Of a stretch of 64,000 nucleotides of DNA, positions 18,460 to 28,098 are shown piece after piece. The stretch spans positions 124,001 through 188,000 of the forward strand of contig NZ_JACJTO010000001.1 of assembly GCF_014698755.1 (NCBI RefSeq). Direction: 5' to 3'. The position numbers were made by a program, and so were the translations under genes. The notes beneath the pieces are model-generated. The model did not search any database, was not told the origin of the DNA, and was given only the letters and a program-made list of their open reading frames with translations. The stretch comes from Aphanizomenon flos-aquae FACHB-1287 (GTDB lineage Bacteria > Cyanobacteriota > Cyanobacteriia > Cyanobacteriales > Nostocaceae). Position 1 is the first letter of the stretch; every line of letters starts with the position of its first letter.

Positions 18460-20793
18460 ATGTTTCATCCTGTATTACCACCCCAGCTACCTCCAAATCT
18501 TGAATCTTTAAAACCTTTTCATCATCTTGCTTCTACTGCTGCTGTTAAGGTCAAAACTGATGAGGAAAAACTGATCATTGAGGGTCACAAGTATCAATCA
18601 AATAGCGACTTAGTTAGGAGAAATATTTCTGAAAACAAAGGTTGCAAATTTTTACCGACCTATCCTAAAATCAACGGTGAAGTTATTAATCAAAGTCAAG
18701 TTTTATTTCCCTGTAAATCAGTAGTTTTAGCTGAAACATCAACCCCTACAGTTAATTTACAGGAATCGGGGGGGAAATTTCATCTGTCTGTTGGTGAAAA
18801 GAAACCTGCTGTACCGGTGGAAAATATTATTAAATTTAAGCTAAGAAAGCCTGGAGATCAAGATTCACAACCTACTAATGTAGAATTTCCACCGTCACCC
18901 CAACTCCCAGCCCCAAAAAACACCCCACTGGGAGAACGCCGCGTGATTGAGGTAATTGCTGATCGCCAGGAGTATGATGAGCAAAGGCGTATTGTTACTG
19001 CTCAAGGAAATGTAGTTGTCAGATTTAATGAAGCCGTGATTGATGCTGATAGTTTGCACATCAATTTAGATAATTTGATTGCTGTGGGGGAAGGTAATGT
19101 AGCCTTAACTAGGGGTAATCAGGTACTTCAAGGACAACGTTTTACTTATAATTTTATTCAAGATAACGGGGAGTTAGAAAACGGTAAAGGTGAACTTTAT
19201 ATCCCCAGCACAGGTACAGATTTTAATTTTTCACCCACACTAGCTACAGATATTACACCCAGAACTGTCACCCGTCCTTTAAGTAATCGTGTTCGTGCTA
19301 ATCAGCCGGTTATCGGTGTTAACAGTCCAGGAGGAATACAATTTAATATTGGTGGTCAATCAGATGCGCGAAATCTACCTGTACCTAAATCTGGGGGTGT
19401 AGTCAAGCGTTTACGTTTTGAAGCCCAACGCATTGAATTTTATCCCCGAGGTTTTCAAGCCCAAGATGTCAGAATCACTAATGATCCGTTTTCACCTCCT
19501 GAACTAGAGGTTAGGGCTGACCAGGTGACGGTGACGCGAGAAGCACCTTTAATAGACCGGATTGTTACCCAGCGTCAACGGTTGGTTTTTGATCAAAAAG
19601 TTGTTATCCCTATTCCTGTGAATCGTCGAACTATAGATCGACGGCCACGCCAAGTAAATCCGGCTATTGTCTCTCCTGGTTTTGATAATGGTAAACGGGG
19701 TGGTTTGTATATAGAACGAACTTTTGAACCGATTAATACTGATCAAAAACGTTGGGTGATTACACCCCAGTTTTATGTACAAAAGGCTTTGGGTAATGGC
19801 GATAATGTAGCCAGTTTATTTGGTGCGAAAAGCAAGCTGAATGCTGTTCTTAGTCCCAAATCTGTTCTAGAAGGTACGGGGGAGTTAACTAGCTTTGATT
19901 TTAATCAGGTGGAAGATAGTTTACGTGGAAGTTTGCGCTTCCGCCAAGCCTGGGGTGATGTCAATCCTTATACCTTGAGCCTAGAGACTAATTACCGCGA
20001 TCGCTTGTATAATGGTAGTCTTGGTTATCAAACTGTACAAAGTAGTATCGGTGGAATTATCACTTCCCCCGTTATTCCTTTAGGCAAAAGCGGTATCAAT
20101 CTTAGCTATCAAGGTGGTGCTCAATATATAGACGCAAATACAGACCGTCAAGATTTACTCTCCTCGGTGCGAAAAAATGACCGCATTTCTCTAAGTCGTT
20201 TACAGGGGAGTGTGGCGTTAAGTGGTGGTATCAATTTGTGGCAAGGGACAGCGTTAGCGGCCACAGCTAGTGAGGGATTAAAATATACATCTAATCCTGT
20301 TGTTCCCTATTTGCAAGCGATCGCTGGTATTACGGGAACTACTAGCTATTATAGTAGCAGAGATAACCAAAGCACTGTCACTGGTACTATCGGGTTAGTG
20401 GGACAAATTGGTAATTTTTCTCGCCCTTACTTAGATTATACGGCCTTTAATCTTACCTACTCCCAAGGAACTAATAGCGGTTTATCACCCTTTCTCTTTG
20501 ACCGTTCGGTTGATAACAAAGTTCTGAATGCGGGTATTTCTCAGCAAGTTTATGGACCATTGCAACTGGGTTTGCAAACATCCGTTAATCTAGACACAGG
20601 TAAAGCCACTAGCACTGATTATACATTAGAATACACTCGTCGCACTTATGGTATTACTTTACGCTACAATCCTGTTTTACAATTAGGCGGCTTTAGTATT
20701 CGTATTAGTGATTTTAATTGGAATGGAGGTACAGATCCATTTTCTAATGAAGAAGTTAAACCCGTGGTTGGTGGTGTAATTTATCAAGATTAG
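18460..20793 (+). CDS. DUF3769 protein, cyanobacterial LptD-like outer-membrane protein
   Basis: From ATG 18460 the product is 777 residues (TTG 18451 would add three). An LptA/OstA-like domain covers about 160-240 (VIEVIADRQEYDEQRRIVTAQG and DADSLHINLDNLIAVGEGNVAL), followed by a large strand-rich C-terminal region (about 400-777) with alternating hydrophobic strands consistent with an outer-membrane beta barrel. DUF3769 proteins are regarded as the cyanobacterial counterpart of LptD, which inserts lipopolysaccharide into the outer membrane. A plain N-terminal signal peptide is not obvious; the first ~90 residues are polar, and a hydrophobic stretch VLFPCKSVVLAETSTPTV follows at about 86-103, which is unusual for an exported protein. 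Confidence 0.85.
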   Translation: MFHPVLPPQLPPNLESLKPFHHLASTAAVKVKTDEEKLIIEGHKYQSNSDLVRRNISENKGCKFLPTYPKINGEVINQSQVLFPCKSVVLAETSTPTVNLQESGGKFHLSVGEKKPAVPVENIIKFKLRKPGDQDSQPTNVEFPPSPQLPAPKNTPLGERRVIEVIADRQEYDEQRRIVTAQGNVVVRFNEAVIDADSLHINLDNLIAVGEGNVALTRGNQVLQGQRFTYNFIQDNGELENGKGELYIPSTGTDFNFSPTLATDITPRTVTRPLSNRVRANQPVIGVNSPGGIQFNIGGQSDARNLPVPKSGGVVKRLRFEAQRIEFYPRGFQAQDVRITNDPFSPPELEVRADQVTVTREAPLIDRIVTQRQRLVFDQKVVIPIPVNRRTIDRRPRQVNPAIVSPGFDNGKRGGLYIERTFEPINTDQKRWVITPQFYVQKALGNGDNVASLFGAKSKLNAVLSPKSVLEGTGELTSFDFNQVEDSLRGSLRFRQAWGDVNPYTLSLETNYRDRLYNGSLGYQTVQSSIGGIITSPVIPLGKSGINLSYQGGAQYIDANTDRQDLLSSVRKNDRISLSRLQGSVALSGGINLWQGTALAATASEGLKYTSNPVVPYLQAIAGITGTTSYYSSRDNQSTVTGTIGLVGQIGNFSRPYLDYTAFNLTYSQGTNSGLSPFLFDRSVDNKVLNAGISQQVYGPLQLGLQTSVNLDTGKATSTDYTLEYTRRTYGITLRYNPVLQLGGFSIRISDFNWNGGTDPFSNEEVKPVVGGVIYQD

Positions 20794-20896
20794 TGATAAA
20801 AAAGATACCCAATTTTTTAAAAGAAGTATCTGACCCTGGTAAATACAGCAGTTCCCGGTATTATGAAGTAGAGACATTAATAATAAAACGCTTGTG

Positions 20897-20917
20897 GTGC
20901 GGGCATCTTGCCCGCAC
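20897..20917. repeat. GC-rich dispersed hairpin
   Basis: GTGCGGGCA (20897-20905) pairs with TGCCCGCAC (20909-20917) around the loop TCT. GGGCATCTTGCCC hairpins of this kind are scattered repeats in cyanobacteria. It lies between the convergent DUF3769 and SagB genes and could stop transcription from either side. Confidence 0.7.
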
Positions 20918-20979
20918 AAATTGTACATAGCTTGTACATAGCTCAAGCTAAACGTGCTGTTCTCCCTGTCTCTTTCCAC

Positions 20980-22512
20980 TTACCTGGGTTTTCCGAGTGT
21001 AGTAATATAGATAACTGCCTCATCAATAGGGATACCCAGAACATCATTTACTTGATCATCAAAAAAGCCAGCGATACCACTGACCCCTAAATTTAACCGA
21101 ATAGCTGCTAAATTTAGCCTTTGTCCTAAAATACCTGCATCTAAGTGTAAATAACGGTAAACACGGTCCCCATATTGGGCAATAGCATTTTTCAAATCAG
21201 CAGTATGAAATAGCACTGCACCTGCATCTCTACCTAATTCCTGTCCCAAACAGAGAAAATGTAATTCTCGACGGAAATTTTTAAAGCGAATTTGCCGTAA
21301 TTCTTGAGCTTTAGGTGCATAATAATAACAGCCAGGATCTAATCCTTCCACTCCAGAAACCGCAACAAATGTTTCTATTAAATTCAAGTCAAAATAATCA
21401 GGGTGAGGATCTAAATCCTGGTCAAGATAATTTTGCGGTTGATAAGTAAAATCAAGTAAAGCTTTCAGTTCATCAAAACTCAAATCATCACCAGAGTAAG
21501 CACGAGTCGAACGACGTTTCTGGATGGTATTTGCTAAATTTACTAAATTTTCTCCCCAATAAATTGGTATAGTTCGAGTTGAAAACTTTTCACAAAAAGG
21601 AAAATTATATTTATCTTCTAAAGACTTTTCTAGTTCTACAGTTTGTACATTTAACTTACCAGTAGTATTAGCTGGAATTTGGGTATTGAGATGAAAATAT
21701 TTTAGCAGTTGACCGTCAGGAACAGATAGATAATTAGTTTCAGTTGTAGATGGTAAAGCAGTCCGTCCTAGGGGTAAATTTTGACGCACATCTAATAAAT
21801 CTGCCAAAGCTAAAACAGCGGTTGTTCCTTCTTGTTCATGATCAATATAGAGTAACTCATTAACAGCTTCATCTGCAAAACCGCCAATTAAATGAGCGCG
21901 ATAATCAACAATATTACCAGCTAATTCAATATTACTTAAAAGATGTCCGGTATCCAAGAAAATTCGGCGATAAGCCCTATCTTCATAACGCCAAGCAGAA
22001 CGATAAAAAACCGCAGTCGTAATAATAGCTAATTGGGTACTTTCTAGGGAAGAATGCCAAAAACAAGCGGCTTGTAAACCTTGCCAAACATCACTTTCCC
22101 AAAAGTGCATTAAAGAATGAGTCCGAGATTGATAATTATAAAGTCCCGGTGGTAGTAATGGCGTACCGCGAGAAACTAAATATACTTCAGCCGGATATAA
22201 TCCTCCCGCACTAGGCGCGGAACGCAAGTATACTGTATTACCCAAAGAAGGCATTTTTGCCGTGAGTCCATAACTGTGAAATAATAGGTGAGATAGTCGC
22301 CACCACCATTTAGCATCTTGATGATTGGTAAGCGTTTCTGCTGTTTTTTCTAGATAGGGTTTCAGGTCAATATCAGAACCAATTTTGTATTCCTTAAACG
22401 GTACTGGTTGTTTGGCCCAATCTAGATTACGACTCTTAGAAGCCAGGGTTTCTGGGTGGTACTTAGTCCGGTCGTGATAGTATTGAGCGATGGATTGCTT
22501 GATTTCTGACAT
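20980..22512 (-). CDS. SagB/ThcOx-type flavin oxidoreductase with two nitroreductase-like halves
   Basis: The 510-residue protein contains two FMN nitroreductase-fold halves, about 70-250 and 325-510. The N-terminal half shows SAPSAGGLYPAEVYLVSRG; the C-terminal half shows RRSTRAYSGDDLSFDELKALLDF and ends in FFDDQVNDVLGIPIDEAVIYITTLGKPR. SagB-type enzymes oxidise azolines to azoles in peptide natural products, but many cyanobacterial homologues stand alone without a YcaO or precursor gene. None is adjacent here, so the substrate is unknown. It is probably cytoplasmic. Confidence 0.85.
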   Translation of the reverse strand: MSEIKQSIAQYYHDRTKYHPETLASKSRNLDWAKQPVPFKEYKIGSDIDLKPYLEKTAETLTNHQDAKWWWRLSHLLFHSYGLTAKMPSLGNTVYLRSAPSAGGLYPAEVYLVSRGTPLLPPGLYNYQSRTHSLMHFWESDVWQGLQAACFWHSSLESTQLAIITTAVFYRSAWRYEDRAYRRIFLDTGHLLSNIELAGNIVDYRAHLIGGFADEAVNELLYIDHEQEGTTAVLALADLLDVRQNLPLGRTALPSTTETNYLSVPDGQLLKYFHLNTQIPANTTGKLNVQTVELEKSLEDKYNFPFCEKFSTRTIPIYWGENLVNLANTIQKRRSTRAYSGDDLSFDELKALLDFTYQPQNYLDQDLDPHPDYFDLNLIETFVAVSGVEGLDPGCYYYAPKAQELRQIRFKNFRRELHFLCLGQELGRDAGAVLFHTADLKNAIAQYGDRVYRYLHLDAGILGQRLNLAAIRLNLGVSGIAGFFDDQVNDVLGIPIDEAVIYITTLGKPR

Positions 22513-22673
22513 AGTAATTTTAATATCCTTGTTTTTCTACTCTTAATTTTGACATTCATTAGTTCCATTAATTCGTGTTAATCAGTACAATTATCAAAAT
22601 TAAAAATTCAAACCAAAAAAGTCATGATTTCTGCTAAAATTCCCAATCACCTGTTCTGGAGAAGATTGAGCAA

Positions 22674-23513
22674 ATGATGCCTGTACGTCAAACCCTGTTA
22701 ACATCTGATATTCAACTTTCTTATTTAGAATGGAATCAAGGTCAAAAACCATTACTGTTATTACATGGTATGGCTGATCATGCCTTGGTTTGGTCTAGTT
22801 TGGGAGATTATTTAGCAGCAGATTATCATATAGTCGCGCCAGATATGCGTGGTCATGGTGAGAGTAGTAAGCCAGAACAAGATTATACTTTTGCCAGTGC
22901 GATTTGTGATTTGGAGGCATTAATGGATAAACTGGGGTGGTCTGCGGCTCATATTGTCAGCCACTCTTGGACGGGGAAATTAGCGGCTATTTGGGCGAGG
23001 GAGAACCCAGGTAGGTTAAAAAGTATCACATTAGTAGATCCCATTTTTATCTGGAAAATGCCTAGTTTTCTGAAAATCACATTCCCTTTATTGTATCGTG
23101 TCTTGCCTTTCCTGAAAAGCATGGGGCCTTTTGCAAGTTATGAGGAAGCTGAACAAAAAATTAAACAACTCAGTCAATATCAAAATTGGAGTTCTTTGCA
23201 ACAGGAGGTTTTTCAAGCCGCAATTGAACAAAAACCCGACGGTACTTGGGGTAGCAAATTTACCATAGCAGCCCGTGATGGCATTTTTAACGCAGTCATG
23301 GAAGTACCAGGTTTTATTCACCCAGTTGACACACCTACCCTCTTTATACAACCGGAAAAAGGTGTGAACCGCCAAAATTGGCAAATTCAACCCTACAAAA
23401 CCAACCTCAAAAATTTACTTATTCGTCAAGTCCCTGGAAATCATTGGCCATTTTTAACTAACCCAATTGAATTTAATCAAACAGTCGCCGTTTTTTTAGC
23501 AGCACAAACATGA
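22674..23513 (+). CDS. Alpha/beta hydrolase
   Basis: This 279-residue alpha/beta-hydrolase-fold protein shows PLLLLHGMADHALVW (oxyanion region), PDMRGHGESSKPEQDY, a nucleophile elbow VSHSWTGKLAAIWA, and the catalytic His in PGNHWPF near the C terminus. The elbow departs from the usual GxSxG (it reads SHSWT), but the nucleophile Ser is kept. It starts with ATGATG, preceded by GGAGAAG about 10 bp upstream. The substrate is not predictable. Confidence 0.88.
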   Translation: MMPVRQTLLTSDIQLSYLEWNQGQKPLLLLHGMADHALVWSSLGDYLAADYHIVAPDMRGHGESSKPEQDYTFASAICDLEALMDKLGWSAAHIVSHSWTGKLAAIWARENPGRLKSITLVDPIFIWKMPSFLKITFPLLYRVLPFLKSMGPFASYEEAEQKIKQLSQYQNWSSLQQEVFQAAIEQKPDGTWGSKFTIAARDGIFNAVMEVPGFIHPVDTPTLFIQPEKGVNRQNWQIQPYKTNLKNLLIRQVPGNHWPFLTNPIEFNQTVAVFLAAQT

Positions 23514-23529
23514 GATAATCTTAAATCTT

Positions 23530-23627
23530 CACCAATCACCAATCACCAATTACCAATCACCAATTACCAATCACCAATCACCAATTACCAATTACCAATT
23601 ACCAATCACCAATTACCAATCACCAAA
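23530..23627 (+). repeat. Heptamer tandem repeat (CCAATCA/CCAATTA) abutting a start codon
   Basis: About fourteen 7-bp units, mixing ACCAATC and ACCAATT forms, fill nearly the whole gap between the hydrolase and the kinase gene, ending 2 bp before the kinase ATG at 23630. This is a short tandemly repeated repetitive (STRR) sequence of the kind known from heterocystous cyanobacteria. It takes the place where a Shine-Dalgarno sequence would lie. Confidence 0.93.
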
Positions 23628-23629
23628 TT

Positions 23630-25336
23630 ATGAGCCTTTGCATTAATCCAGTTTGTCCTCAACCCAACCACCCAGACAATGATGAAAACCGCTTTTGTCA
23701 AAGTTGTGGTTCTCAATTAGAATTAATCGGACGTTATCGAGTTTTACGTTTATTGAGTGATAAAACGGGATTTGGTAAAATTTACGAAGCCTATCAACAA
23801 GATAGTCCAAAAATTCTGAAAGTCCTCAAAGAAGAATTAACAAATGATAGTAAAGCCTTAGCACTATTTCAACAAGAAGCCAACGTTTTACAACAATTAA
23901 ATCATCCTGGTATTCCGCAAACAGAAGGTTATTTTCCCTATCAAACCAGAAATAATCTCATATTGCATTGTATGGTGATGGAAAAGATTGAAGGACCTAA
24001 TTTAGAACAATGGTTAAAACAACAACAAAACCGTCCTATTTCTGAAGTTCAAGCTATAGCTTGGTTAAAACAATTATTAGAAATAATAGCTTTAGTTCAT
24101 GATCAAAAATATCTTCATAGAGATATTAAACCATCAAATATTATGATTCGTCCTGATGGACAATTAGTATTAATTGACTTTGGTACAGCTAGGGAAATTA
24201 CCGGAACTTATCTAGTAAATGGTGGAGGAATAACAGCAATTTCATCATCAGGTTATAGTCCTTTAGAACAAATGCGCGGACAAGCTATACCTCAATCAGA
24301 TTTTTTTGCATTAGGACGGACATTTGTATTTTTATTAACGGGATATCAACCCGGAGAATTATATGATCCTAATTTGGATATTTTAAAATGGCGACATCAT
24401 GCAAATCACGTTTCTCCATTATTATTAGATTTAGTTGATTGGTTAATATCAACAGAAGTCAGTAAACGTCCTAGCAATGCTGAAGAGATTTCTAGAAGAT
24501 TAGCAGAACTTGAAGATCAAATTATAGGAAATAGAGCAAACAACGTGAATATAGTAGAGGAACAAAAAACAGAATTAGTTAATCAAATAACTAATAATAA
24601 TGATGTTATTCTTCCACAAGAACCACCGAAAAAATTACCATTATTCTCGTGGTTTACAGCTTTAATAGTTTCCTTATTACTACTTTGGTGGTTAGCTTTA
24701 GGATTTAGAGATAATAAATTCGTAGCTTTACCTTCTGACTATGGACAAACACCAGTTAAAAAAGGTAAAGTTGATTATTTTCCCTATGAAGAAGGGAAAG
24801 ATAGTCAAGGAAGAGTTGCAGAGTTTAATATTGCAGTTTTATCAGTAGAATATAAATGGCAATTAGGCAGCACATATCAGATTAAATATAATGATCAAAC
24901 TATGACCCTTGATTCCTTAAAATCCAATTTAGAACAAGAAGGAATCCAAAAAATTATGGAAAATCCCAGCGAGATTATTTCTGTAGGAACAGCTTCTTGT
25001 GAAGGTAATATTACCGCAGAACAAAGTCGTGCTTTAGAACGTTCTCAACAAATTCAACTATTAGGAAAAAAGATATTTAGTAGTACACCCAGTGTTAAAG
25101 GATATCGGTTATTAAATTTGGGACAATTTCAGAGAAAAGATTGTCAAGCTAACCAAGACTCAACAGCCTATCAACGCAGTATTATTATTATTGGGGTGAA
25201 AAAACAAGCAGAAGGTGTAATATTAGATGAAGCTTTAAGAGATAGATTAGATAAAAAACCATTTGCAGATTTTAAATTAGATGATTATTCTCTAGGTGCA
25301 GCAGATAAATTTAAAACCATACCCAGTAATTTATAG
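23630..25336 (+). CDS. Membrane-anchored serine/threonine protein kinase with zinc ribbon
   Basis: This 568-residue Hanks-type kinase begins with a C4 zinc ribbon (CINPVC ... CQSCG). The kinase domain spans about 32-295 with KTGFGKIYEAY, the ATP lysine in ILKVLKEE, HRDIKPSN near 162 and DFGTAR near 183. A single membrane span lies near 341-360 (LFSWFTALIVSLLLLWWLALGF). The ~200-residue outer part carries a segment (SVGTASCEGNITAEQSRALERS and YQRSIIIIGVKK) that resembles an OmpA-like fold, although this is uncertain. It is a likely receptor kinase. It shares the zinc-ribbon-plus-kinase plan with 8174-9751 but not the pentapeptide tail. Confidence 0.9.
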   Translation: MSLCINPVCPQPNHPDNDENRFCQSCGSQLELIGRYRVLRLLSDKTGFGKIYEAYQQDSPKILKVLKEELTNDSKALALFQQEANVLQQLNHPGIPQTEGYFPYQTRNNLILHCMVMEKIEGPNLEQWLKQQQNRPISEVQAIAWLKQLLEIIALVHDQKYLHRDIKPSNIMIRPDGQLVLIDFGTAREITGTYLVNGGGITAISSSGYSPLEQMRGQAIPQSDFFALGRTFVFLLTGYQPGELYDPNLDILKWRHHANHVSPLLLDLVDWLISTEVSKRPSNAEEISRRLAELEDQIIGNRANNVNIVEEQKTELVNQITNNNDVILPQEPPKKLPLFSWFTALIVSLLLLWWLALGFRDNKFVALPSDYGQTPVKKGKVDYFPYEEGKDSQGRVAEFNIAVLSVEYKWQLGSTYQIKYNDQTMTLDSLKSNLEQEGIQKIMENPSEIISVGTASCEGNITAEQSRALERSQQIQLLGKKIFSSTPSVKGYRLLNLGQFQRKDCQANQDSTAYQRSIIIIGVKKQAEGVILDEALRDRLDKKPFADFKLDDYSLGAADKFKTIPSNL

Positions 25337-25418
25337 TAGTTATTTATGGTTAAAAAGATGAAAAAATAGGCTATTTAGCAACAAAAGGTAATTAAAAAAT
25401 ATTAAAAGATGAAAACAA

Positions 25419-26345
25419 ATGAACGTAAATAAATTATTTTTAACATCTATTGCGACAATAACAGCAGTATTAATATCAGGTTCAGAGGATATAATAGCTA
25501 ATTCAAAAGCAAAACAGCCTGGTAATTGTCCTGGTAAAAATCCTCAATTTAGTATTGAGTTTTTTCAGACTAATAATAATGGAGAAAGATATAAAAAAGG
25601 GATTAATCATATAATTATTTTTAATCCTCAATCTCCCAAGTTAGATTTTAAGGTAAATGTGGGTTTAGATCATCAGATTTATGCTAAAGATTCTAGGGGA
25701 AGATTTCGCAGAGAATATGTACCAAAACAGTTTCGAGAAATTATCACTGATAGTAATTCTAAATTAAATGGTAAATCACCAATTGCAGCTATTAATGCTG
25801 ACTATATAGATCCAAAAAATCAACCACAAGGTTTAAATATTTCTCGCGGTGTTGAGTATTCAGGAGTATTTAAAAATAGACGTTCTTCTTTTGGAATATC
25901 ATCAGCAAATCCTCAACAACGAAAAGCCACTATGGGGACTGGAAGAAGAGGAACAAATATTCTCAATTACAATATAGTGGGGGGGAATGGGAGATTTTAT
26001 AATCAAGGAAAATTTAAAGATATTTGTCAAGCTTTAGGAAAATTTGCTTGTCAAGGTGCTACTAATCGTTCTTTAGTTGCTATTACTAGTAAAGGTTTTG
26101 TAATTTTCCTGGTAAATGATATAAAAGCTAATTCTCTTATTCAAGTTTCTGGTAATAATAAAGAATTACTACCCAATCAATTTGATGATGTTTTAACAGG
26201 AATTGCTAGAAATAACTGTTTAGGAACAATTCAGGAAGGAATGTTATTTGATGGAGGAATGTCTCCAGGATTGTTTTATAATAATAAAGTCTATGTCGAG
26301 AATTTAGGTCCAATTGGTTCGGTATTTTTAATTTATCAAAAGTAA
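25419..26345 (+). CDS. Phosphodiester glycosidase-family secreted protein
   Basis: This 308-residue protein has an N-terminal signal peptide (about 1-28). The fold matches the NAGPA/phosphodiester glycosidase domain: KSPIAAINADYIDPKNQPQGLNISRG at about 120-145, SLVAITSKGFVIFLVN near 220, and the hallmark GMLFDGGMSPGLFYNNK near 280. Family members remove phosphodiester-linked sugars or act in exopolysaccharide metabolism. It lies 82 bp after the kinase and 22 bp before moeA, so co-transcription is possible, but no functional link is apparent. Confidence 0.82.
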   Translation: MNVNKLFLTSIATITAVLISGSEDIIANSKAKQPGNCPGKNPQFSIEFFQTNNNGERYKKGINHIIIFNPQSPKLDFKVNVGLDHQIYAKDSRGRFRREYVPKQFREIITDSNSKLNGKSPIAAINADYIDPKNQPQGLNISRGVEYSGVFKNRRSSFGISSANPQQRKATMGTGRRGTNILNYNIVGGNGRFYNQGKFKDICQALGKFACQGATNRSLVAITSKGFVIFLVNDIKANSLIQVSGNNKELLPNQFDDVLTGIARNNCLGTIQEGMLFDGGMSPGLFYNNKVYVENLGPIGSVFLIYQK

Positions 26346-26367
26346 TCAAATCACACATTTATTTACT

Positions 26368-27594
26368 ATGTTATCAGTCAAAGATGCAGAAACGATTATT
26401 TTCAATCATGTTCGACCTTTAAATCAAGAACATGATCTTGAAGTTGTGGATTTATTAACAGCATTTCATCGCATTTTAGCAACTCCTGTAATTAGTTCTT
26501 TGGATTTTCCTCATTGGGACAATTCCGCAATGGATGGTTTTGCTGTACGTTATGAAGATGTACAAAATTCAAATTCTGAAAATCCGACAATTTTAGAAGT
26601 TGTCGAAGAGATTCCCGCAGGATATGAACCCAAAATTACTATTAAAAAAGGACAAGCAGCAAGGATTTTCACTGGTGCAATTATACCAAAAGGTGCAGAT
26701 ACTATAGTTATACAAGAAAAAACTAAATTTCAGAAAAACCAAGTTTTTATTTTGGCTACACCTCAACCCCAAGAATTTATCAGAAAACAAGGGGACTTTT
26801 ACCAAGCAGGAACGGAACTTTTACCAGCGGGAATTTCCCTCAACCCAGCGGAAATTGCGATTTTAGCCGCAGCACAACTGCCTAAAATCAGTGTTTTCCG
26901 TCGTCCACGGGTGGCTATTTTTTCTAGCGGTGATGAGTTGGTAACACCAGAACAAACCCTAAAACCCGGACAAATAGTAGATTCTAACCAATATGCTTTA
27001 GCGTCTTTAGTACGTGATTTGGGTGCGGAAGTATTAACATTAGGAATTGTTAAAGATAATCCTAGTTCCTTAACAGAAACTATAAATTATGCAATTAATA
27101 ATAGTGATATAGTTATTTCTTCTGGTGGAGTTTCCGTAGGTGATTATGATTATATTGATAATATATTAGCATCTTTGGGGGCAGAAATTCATTTTCGTGC
27201 CGTGCAAATGCGTCCAGGAAAACCTTTAACATTTGCTACATTTCCTAATTCTCTTTATTTTGGTTTACCAGGAAATCCCGTTTCTGCATTAGTCACATTT
27301 TGGAGATTTGTAGAACCGACAATTAAAAAACTTTCAGGAATTAATCAAGGTTGGGAAAGTAAATTTATCAAAGTGAAATCTCATTCTGAATTAAAATCTA
27401 ACGGGAAAATGGAAACTTATATTTGGGGTAATTTAAATTTAAATGATGGTATTTATGAATTTCAGCAAACCAGTGGTAACTTAAATTCAGGGAACTTAAT
27501 TAACTTAGCACAAACCAACGCTTTAGCCATTTTACCAGTCGGAAAAACCCTAATTTCACCAGGAGAAGAAACCTTAGTTTTGCAAATAGGATAA
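26368..27594 (+). CDS. moeA: Molybdopterin molybdenumtransferase
   Basis: MoeA inserts molybdenum into adenylylated molybdopterin, completing the cofactor for enzymes such as nitrate reductase. The 408-residue protein shows HWDNSAMDGFAVRYEDV (~50-67), IFTGAIIPKGADTIVIQE (~105-122), FSSGDELV (~190), DSNQYALASLV, SSGGVSVGDYDY, MRPGKPLTFATF and GLPGNPVSALVTFW, all standard for MoeA. Length is normal and the start ATG is clear. No other molybdenum-cofactor gene is in the window. Confidence 0.96.
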   Translation: MLSVKDAETIIFNHVRPLNQEHDLEVVDLLTAFHRILATPVISSLDFPHWDNSAMDGFAVRYEDVQNSNSENPTILEVVEEIPAGYEPKITIKKGQAARIFTGAIIPKGADTIVIQEKTKFQKNQVFILATPQPQEFIRKQGDFYQAGTELLPAGISLNPAEIAILAAAQLPKISVFRRPRVAIFSSGDELVTPEQTLKPGQIVDSNQYALASLVRDLGAEVLTLGIVKDNPSSLTETINYAINNSDIVISSGGVSVGDYDYIDNILASLGAEIHFRAVQMRPGKPLTFATFPNSLYFGLPGNPVSALVTFWRFVEPTIKKLSGINQGWESKFIKVKSHSELKSNGKMETYIWGNLNLNDGIYEFQQTSGNLNSGNLINLAQTNALAILPVGKTLISPGEETLVLQIG

Positions 27595-27669
27595 AAGACA
27601 ATTGACTCTCTGAGACTCTGCGCCTCTGCGTGCAAAAATAGATTACTTTCATAAGTCTAGCTATATTTT

Positions 27670-27700
27670 GTTGGGTTTCACTTCGTTCTACCCAACCTAC
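27670..27700. repeat. Dispersed hairpin repeat (GTTGGGTT ... ACCCAACCTAC family)
   Basis: GTTGGGTTTCACTTCG followed by TTCTACCCAACCTAC is nearly identical to the second half of the element at 18131-18161. It lies between convergent moeA and the 125-aa gene. A CTCTGCGCCTCTGCGTG string, another dispersed repeat, lies just upstream at about 27612-27630. Confidence 0.8.
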
Positions 27701-27707
27701 AATTATC

Positions 27708-28085
27708 TTAGGTGTTAGTAAATTGTCTTTTATCAAGCAGAGGAGAATCTATATCTAAAAGCCAATTTTCATCAATCAATTCTAGATTTTCATTATAGAT
27801 AAGAACTAACTCACCTATATTTTCAGGAAAATTCATAAGAGAAAACTTGAGTTTTAGAAACCGATTATCTTGGGTAACACCCACAAAACTGCTGATTAAT
27901 TTTGCTTCTATGGGGTGAGGTAAAGTAATTGATTCATAATATTTATCCTGTTTATCCCAATAACCATTGATTGTATAACAGCATTGTTCAAGATGTTTTT
28001 GAACAAGAGAATTAGGATCTAAATTTTCTAATATCTCAGTTAAATCTTGCCAGATTTGGTGATTTTTCAATTGAAGTGTAGTCAT
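27708..28085 (-). CDS. Hypothetical protein, second gene of a two-gene unit
   Basis: This 125-residue acidic protein has no membrane segment or cysteine-based motif other than a CC pair near residue 35. A central strand-rich part (RFLKLKFSLMNFPENIGELVLIYNENLELIDENWLLDIDS) suggests an alpha/beta fold. It follows the 104-aa gene by 13 bp, so the two are probably co-transcribed. The small size, tight pairing and solitary location resemble a toxin-antitoxin or effector-immunity pair, but no recognised domain supports that. Confidence 0.6.
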   Translation of the reverse strand: MTTLQLKNHQIWQDLTEILENLDPNSLVQKHLEQCCYTINGYWDKQDKYYESITLPHPIEAKLISSFVGVTQDNRFLKLKFSLMNFPENIGELVLIYNENLELIDENWLLDIDSPLLDKRQFTNT

Positions 28086-28098
28086 AATTTATTCTGGA

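Noticed and set aside
20980-22512. Azole-peptide natural product cluster
   Set aside because: The SagB-type oxidoreductase has no YcaO cyclodehydratase, precursor peptide or exporter next to it.
23530-23627. CRISPR or regulatory iteron array
   Set aside because: The units are 7 bp and contiguous, which is an STRR-type heptamer repeat; no replication gene is nearby.
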